A stretch of DNA of 64,000 nucleotides from Nannocystis exedens (GTDB lineage Bacteria > Myxococcota_A > Polyangia > Nannocystales > Nannocystaceae). Location: NCBI RefSeq assembly GCF_002343915.1, contig NZ_NETK01000001.1, positions 7,764,001 through 7,828,000 on the forward strand. Direction: 5' to 3'. Below are positions 62,972-64,000 of the stretch, one piece after another. Each line of letters begins with the position of its first letter. Within the stretch, counting starts at the first letter, position 1. Under the pieces are notes generated by a model. That model made no database searches and was not told the origin of the DNA. It saw nothing but the letters and a program-made list of their open reading frames with translations. The position numbers and the translations under genes are program-made.

Positions 62972-64000
62972 ATGCACGTCACGCTTCTCAGCGGGCTCGT
63001 CGCCCTCGCGTCTCCCGGGCCGTGGGAGCCGACGCCGGCCCCGGATATCCCGCCCCCGGCGAGCGGCGCCGACGCTGAGGCGTCCGCCGCGGCCACGCCC
63101 CCGGCGACCGAGACGAGCAGCCCCGCGCGCGCCACGGCGCCGGCTGCGGCCACGCCGACCGCGACGACGCCGGCGCCCGCTCCCGTGAAGCCGGCCACGC
63201 CCACGCCCGCGGACAAGGCCGTCGCGCCGGCTCCCGCCGCGGCCAAGCCGTCGAAGTGGGCCCCGCGGTGGGAGGCCGCGCGCCTGGCCGAGGACCCGAT
63301 CTCGGCGGATGGCCGCACCAAGTGGCGCCCCGGCGTCGGCGTCGAGGTCGCCAGCGCCAGCGGCCGCTTCTCGCTCGCCTTCAACGCCTTCATGCAGCTG
63401 CAAGCGACGGCGCTGCACGTGCCCGGCCAGCCCGGCACCGACCAGAACCCCGGCGCGGCCGAGCACACCGACTTCGCGCTGGTGTTCCGGCGCGCGCGCG
63501 TGTGGCTGAGCGGCAACGTGTTCACCAAGAACATCAAGTACCGCATCGCCCTGACGTTCTCGCCGGTCGAGCTCGGGTTCAAGGACGGCGTCCCGCGCCG
63601 CTCGCCGATCCTCGACTGGTTCTTCACCTTCGACCGCTTCCGCGACTTCACCCTCGTCGTCGGTCAGTACAAGGTGCCCTACAACCACCAGCGCATGAAC
63701 AAGATCACGAGCCTGCAGTTCGTCGATCGCTCGCTGGCCAACAACGAGTTCACGTTCGACCGCGACATCGGCCTCGACCTGCGCTCGAAGGACATCGCCG
63801 GGCTCGGCAAGCTGCGCTACTACCTCGGCGTCTACCTCGGCGACGGCATCGCCAAGTACGGCCCGAGCAACTTCGGCCTGATGTACCTCGGGCGCTTCGA
63901 GGTGCTGCCGTTCGGCCAGTACGACGACCTCGAGGAGTCCGACCTCGACCGCAGCATGAAGCCGCGCATGCTGATCGGCGCCGCCTACGGCTTCATCGAC
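62972..64000 (+). CDS. OprP/OprO-like porin (3' partial)
   Basis: The frame is open to the window end, so only the first 343 residues are visible. A short signal-like start (MHVTLLSGLVALA) and a long Pro/Ala/Thr linker (residues 14-100) precede a beta-barrel domain of the phosphate-selective porin type: 'FSLAFNAFMQLQATAL', 'FALVFRRARVWLSGNVFTKNIKYRIALTF', and 'VGQYKVPYNHQRMNKITSLQFVDRSL', a block very typical of that family. Substrate may be phosphate or another anion. Confidence 0.85.
   Translation, partial: MHVTLLSGLVALASPGPWEPTPAPDIPPPASGADAEASAAATPPATETSSPARATAPAAATPTATTPAPAPVKPATPTPADKAVAPAPAAAKPSKWAPRWEAARLAEDPISADGRTKWRPGVGVEVASASGRFSLAFNAFMQLQATALHVPGQPGTDQNPGAAEHTDFALVFRRARVWLSGNVFTKNIKYRIALTFSPVELGFKDGVPRRSPILDWFFTFDRFRDFTLVVGQYKVPYNHQRMNKITSLQFVDRSLANNEFTFDRDIGLDLRSKDIAGLGKLRYYLGVYLGDGIAKYGPSNFGLMYLGRFEVLPFGQYDDLEESDLDRSMKPRMLIGAAYGFID

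Overview
The window is very GC-rich DNA from a myxobacterium, probably of the Nannocystis/Polyangia type. The evidence is two secreted proteins with MYXO-CTERM-like tails (hydrophobic helix plus arginine run), a Cys-rich DDGNxxxGDGC repeat, an ADYC-domain protein, many Cys-rich lipoproteins with Thr/Ser-Gly linkers, and a caspase-like/DUF4384 lipoprotein pair. The genus is an inference.

Layout. 1-3186 is host chromosome: the end of an SGNH-like secreted protein gene and an outer-membrane-type protein. 3185-30326 is one integrated 27.1-kb element. It is bounded by an imperfect 20-bp direct repeat (18/20) that lies in the first codons of a small host gene (30309-30617), with a tyrosine integrase next to the left end. 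Its rightward early block (3.4-9.6 kb) is a tightly overlapping operon: integrase, Zn-ribbon protein, membrane/coiled-coil protein, winged-helix proteins, sigma-like factor, DnaB-type helicase, MT-A70 methylase and serine recombinase. Its leftward late block (26.96 to 16.6 kb, plus 14.54-13.76 and 29.8-28.9 kb) encodes mostly unrecognised proteins, many with a single membrane helix, together with a LysM/M23-like lysin pair, a large beta-rich protein and a Cys-rich candidate coat protein. No HK97 capsid, portal, terminase, tail or FtsK-type packaging ATPase is recognisable, so if this is a provirus it is of an unfamiliar, probably tailless or membrane-containing, type. Short XRE-like and J-domain genes run divergently from the late block. 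A 13-bp palindrome CGTCC-N3-GGACG sits at near-constant distance upstream of the late genes and looks like the element's own operator.

The element has itself been invaded. It carries a sce7726/beta-protein pair (possible defence cargo), an IS1380 copy inserted in CTAG at two touching stop codons, a MITE-like 25-bp inverted-repeat unit also in CTAG at a stop codon, and three host-style secreted-protein genes. One of these splits a cytosine methyltransferase gene; another sits beside a decayed paralogue of the largest late gene.

30.3-64 kb is host DNA: a carboxylesterase, two large related secreted proteins, TetR/Coq4, SDR/AraC, the ADYC pentapeptide protein with a poly-Asp/Gly-His tail, an ABC-2 exporter, the caspase-like/DUF4384 lipoproteins, a tandem pair of TPR-like membrane proteins (one split by an ISL3-family IS with an 8-bp target duplication), a SUKH-like protein, a vWA protein, an M4 metalloprotease, an IPT/TIG protein, leuS and the start of an OprP-like porin.

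A second unusual feature is a dispersed 14-bp-period repeat (CATG/CAGG-type tetranucleotides exactly 14 bp apart, arms TGTCC...GGACA). It occurs at about two dozen places in the host DNA, both between and inside genes, with only one marginal match in the 27-kb element. No rRNA, tRNA or CRISPR array was seen.
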